A DNA stretch of 8,693 bases, from contig DQVD01000422.1 in NCBI GenBank assembly GCA_015661935.1, positions 1-8,693 on the forward strand. Direction: 5' to 3'. The DNA is from Desulfocapsa sulfexigens (lineage in GTDB: Bacteria; Desulfobacterota; Desulfobulbia; Desulfobulbales; Desulfocapsaceae). Position 1 is the first letter of the stretch. Each line of letters starts with the position of its first letter. The notes under the pieces were generated by a model, which searched no databases, was not told the origin of the DNA, and saw only the letters and a list, made by a program, of their open reading frames with translations. The translations under genes were made by a program, and so were the position numbers. Shown piece by piece: positions 7,202 through 8,693 of the stretch.

Positions 7202-7453
7202 AATTAATATTGTTTAATCTTTCCCCTTACTCCATTTTTAAATTGGGTCAAAACAGAGAATAGGGCTGAAACTCTCTATAAATGGTAGTATCATTATCCT
7301 GTCATTTAGTCAAAAAAGAAGTCGAGGGTACTCGATAATCAATTTAAACCGGAAAGAATATACAATTCAGTTTAAGTGCCTTATCAAAATATTTTCTCGA
7401 TTCCTTTTGCCCTTTTCACAAAAGTCATAGCACAATACTCATCATCTGAAAAT
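7202..7453. promoter_or_regulatory. Divergent livK/lpxK intergenic control region
   Basis: This AT-rich stretch separates two divergently transcribed genes and must hold the promoters of both. For livK (minus strand), possible -35 boxes are TTGACT at 7308-7313 (with GATACT at 7287-7292, a short 15-nt spacer) and ATGACA at 7300-7305, but no pair is convincing. For lpxK (plus strand), GATAAT at 7334-7339 resembles a -10 box without a clear -35. A TCGAG-GGTA-CTCGA dyad at 7322-7335 overlaps that -10. No sigma-54 type box or riboswitch-like fold was seen. If lpxK starts at the GTG at 7376, the region is shorter. Confidence 0.5.
7322..7335. promoter_or_regulatory. Operator-like dyad upstream of lpxK
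   Basis: TCGAG at 7322-7326 and CTCGA at 7331-7335 are perfect inverted arms around GGTA. The second arm runs into GATAAT (7334-7339), a plausible -10 box for lpxK. A bound regulator could therefore block that promoter. The arms are only 5 bp, so chance occurrence is possible and no regulator family is recognised. Confidence 0.3.
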
Positions 7454-8509
7454 ATGTCACAAAAATTTTCCAGTCTCTATTTTTTTGGAAGGCCCTTCAG
7501 TCCGTTATACAGCGGCATTATGAAACTGAGAGAATCGTTTTATCTCAAGGGCTTCAAGCGACGTTACAAATTAGATGTCCCTGTTATATCAGTTGGGAAT
7601 CTAACCATGGGAGGGACTGGCAAAACACCTGTTGTTGCACTCCTGGCCTCCATGCTTCTGGAAAAAGGTTTTAAACCTGCCATAATTTCAAGAGGCTATG
7701 GCGGAACAGTTAATAATAAGGTGAATATTGTCTCAGATGGAAAAGACATTTTTCTGGATGCTGCATCGGCTGGAGATGAACCATGTTTTCTGGCAAAAAG
7801 CCTTCCGGGAGTCCCGGTACTTACTGGAATAGTAAGAGTCCTTCCGTGCCGTCATGCTATTGAAACGTTTGGATGTACTGTCCTGATTCTTGATGATGGA
7901 TTCCAGCATCTCTCCGTTGAGCGAAATCTGGATCTGGTTCTTTTCAGTGCTGCAACACTTGCCGGCAATAGTAGAGTATTCCCTGGAGGGGATCTGCGCG
8001 AACCGGTCTCAGCCCTTAAAAGATGTGATGCCTTTATCATAACTGGAGTAACGGATGAATTTAAGGAACGCTCAAAGAAATTTACTGAACTCTTGAAAAA
8101 ACGTTTTCCTGATAAGCCGGTTTTTCATACAACGTATCAGGCAATGGGAGCAATATCCCTGGAAGATGATACTTTAAAAGAAATAGTATCATTACCTACA
8201 CCTCTGTTTGGATTTTGTGGGATTGCCCAGCCGGAACTCTTTCAAAAAACAGTTGCTGCACAAAATATTTCTCTGTCAGGATTTATGCCACTCAGAGATC
8301 ATCAGCCATTCAAGCCAGGCCTAATCAATAAAATAACATCACAGGCTCTGTCAACAAATGCCACGGGACTTCTTACCACCGAAAAAGACCTTATAAAACT
8401 CAAAAAAAACACTTTTGACCTCCCATGTTTCGCCCTAAAAATGGAGGTTCAAGGGGACCAGGATCTTCTCACTTTTCTTGATGAACAAATAAAAGTATTC
8501 CTCCCTTAA
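7454..8509 (+). CDS. lpxK: Tetraacyldisaccharide 4'-kinase LpxK
   Basis: LpxK uses ATP to phosphorylate the 4' position of lipid A disaccharide-1-phosphate, making lipid IVA on the inner face of the cytoplasmic membrane. With this start it has 351 residues (E. coli 328). An N-terminal membrane-associated helix (about 5-33, SPLYSGIMKLR) precedes PVISVGNL and the P-loop GGTGKTP at 53-59. Other family landmarks are SRGYGG at 79-84, AGDEP at 106-110, DDGFQH at 147-152, FPGGDLREP at 176-184, RDHQPF at 281-286 and TTEKDLIKL at 308-316. The frame opens further upstream at GTG 7376, adding 26 residues. Neither start has a good ribosome site. ATG 7454 aligns better with the E. coli N-terminus, but some deltaproteobacterial LpxK proteins are longer. 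It is divergent from the liv-lpxB run, and its product acts immediately after LpxB. Confidence 0.95.
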   Translation: MSQKFSSLYFFGRPFSPLYSGIMKLRESFYLKGFKRRYKLDVPVISVGNLTMGGTGKTPVVALLASMLLEKGFKPAIISRGYGGTVNNKVNIVSDGKDIFLDAASAGDEPCFLAKSLPGVPVLTGIVRVLPCRHAIETFGCTVLILDDGFQHLSVERNLDLVLFSAATLAGNSRVFPGGDLREPVSALKRCDAFIITGVTDEFKERSKKFTELLKKRFPDKPVFHTTYQAMGAISLEDDTLKEIVSLPTPLFGFCGIAQPELFQKTVAAQNISLSGFMPLRDHQPFKPGLINKITSQALSTNATGLLTTEKDLIKLKKNTFDLPCFALKMEVQGDQDLLTFLDEQIKVFLP

Positions 8510-8693
8510 CAGTTCATTCCAAACAGGCAACCTTTCGACCCGACAGAATAAAGCATACCTTAGCAAAAAGATGTCAATTTTCACTCACTTGTGTCATACG
8601 TGACACAATCCACTCATAAGCAGGCAAAAATGCCACAACGCGACAACCGACTAATATCATATGACATAACAAACATACCCCCCCATACCACAC
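8510..8693. other. Non-coding region downstream of lpxK
   Basis: No open frame with a credible start is visible in these 184 nt, and no hairpin plus T-run follows lpxK. The stretch contains a strong dyad at 8589-8608, extra TGTCA/TGACA half-sites at 8572-8576 and 8662-8666, CACTCA twice (8582-8587 and 8611-8616) and a run of seven C at 8678-8684. This looks more like the control region of a gene lying beyond the window edge than like a plain 3' spacer. Confidence 0.45.
8589..8608. promoter_or_regulatory. Perfect 8-4-8 dyad, probable transcription factor operator
   Basis: TTGTGTCA at 8589-8596 and TGACACAA at 8601-8608 are perfect inverted arms separated by TACG. The 20-bp symmetric shape and AT-rich, non-coding setting suit a dimeric regulator rather than a terminator, since no T-run follows on either strand. 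I cannot name the regulator family. The site lies 80 nt after lpxK, so it probably controls a gene outside the window. Confidence 0.5.

Noticed and set aside
8623..8634. Terminator after lpxK (GGCA-AAAA-TGCC)
   Set aside because: The stem is only 4 bp, lies over 110 nt from the stop codon and has no T-run after it.
8623..8640. Sigma-54 promoter on the minus strand (TGGCAT...TGCC)
   Set aside because: The spacing between the GG and GC elements is too short for the -24/-12 rule. The bases are explained by a small GGCA/TGCC hairpin.

Overview
The window holds eight complete protein-coding genes and reads as ordinary chromosome of a Gram-negative bacterium. Two genes, lpxB and lpxK, belong to lipid A (outer-membrane) biosynthesis, and a full five-gene branched-chain amino acid ABC transporter lies between them. 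Base composition looks AT-leaning (about low-to-mid forties percent GC by eye). The style of the Lpx and Liv proteins, and an oxidoreductase gene of the Gfo/Idh/MocA family directly upstream of lpxB, fit a Desulfobacterota/deltaproteobacterial lineage. That taxonomic guess is inference only. I see no RNA gene, CRISPR array, transposase, phage gene or broken gene.

Layout. Positions 1-170 are non-coding and carry a perfect 19-bp inverted repeat (1-69) plus two weaker hairpins downstream of lpxB. Seven genes then lie head to tail on the minus strand. In transcription order they are livK (7189 to 6059), livH (5972 to 5070), livM (5055 to 3826), livG (3829 to 3038), livF (3045 to 2338), a Gfo/Idh/MocA oxidoreductase (2299 to 1328) and lpxB (1328 to 171). 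Spacings are tight: livH-livM 14 nt, livM/livG 4-nt overlap, livG/livF 8-nt overlap, livF-oxidoreductase 38 nt, oxidoreductase/lpxB 1-nt overlap. The one larger gap, livK-livH, holds a clear intrinsic terminator. A divergent intergenic region (about 7190-7453) separates livK from lpxK, which runs on the plus strand to 8509. The last 184 nt are non-coding and contain a perfect 8+4+8 dyad that looks like an operator.

How the genes work together. LivK is the periplasmic binding protein, LivH and LivM the two permeases, and LivG and LivF the two ATPases of a HAAT-type importer. The hairpin after livK should let the binding protein be made in excess over the membrane complex. LpxB makes lipid A disaccharide-1-phosphate and LpxK phosphorylates it at the 4' position. 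The oxidoreductase is translationally linked to lpxB and probably acts on a nucleotide sugar, possibly a GnnA-like UDP-GlcNAc 3-oxidation, but this is not proven. Because no terminator is visible between livF and the oxidoreductase, amino acid uptake and lipid A synthesis may share transcripts.

Start choices. For livK, livH and livF the longest open frames begin at TTG or at a poorly placed ATG. Shine-Dalgarno spacing and family alignment favour the shorter starts given here. For lpxK an internal ATG at 7454 is preferred over a GTG at 7376. I found no clearly novel system. The items most worth checking are the edge inverted repeat, the livK attenuator, the oxidoreductase-lpxB pairing and the two operator-like dyads.
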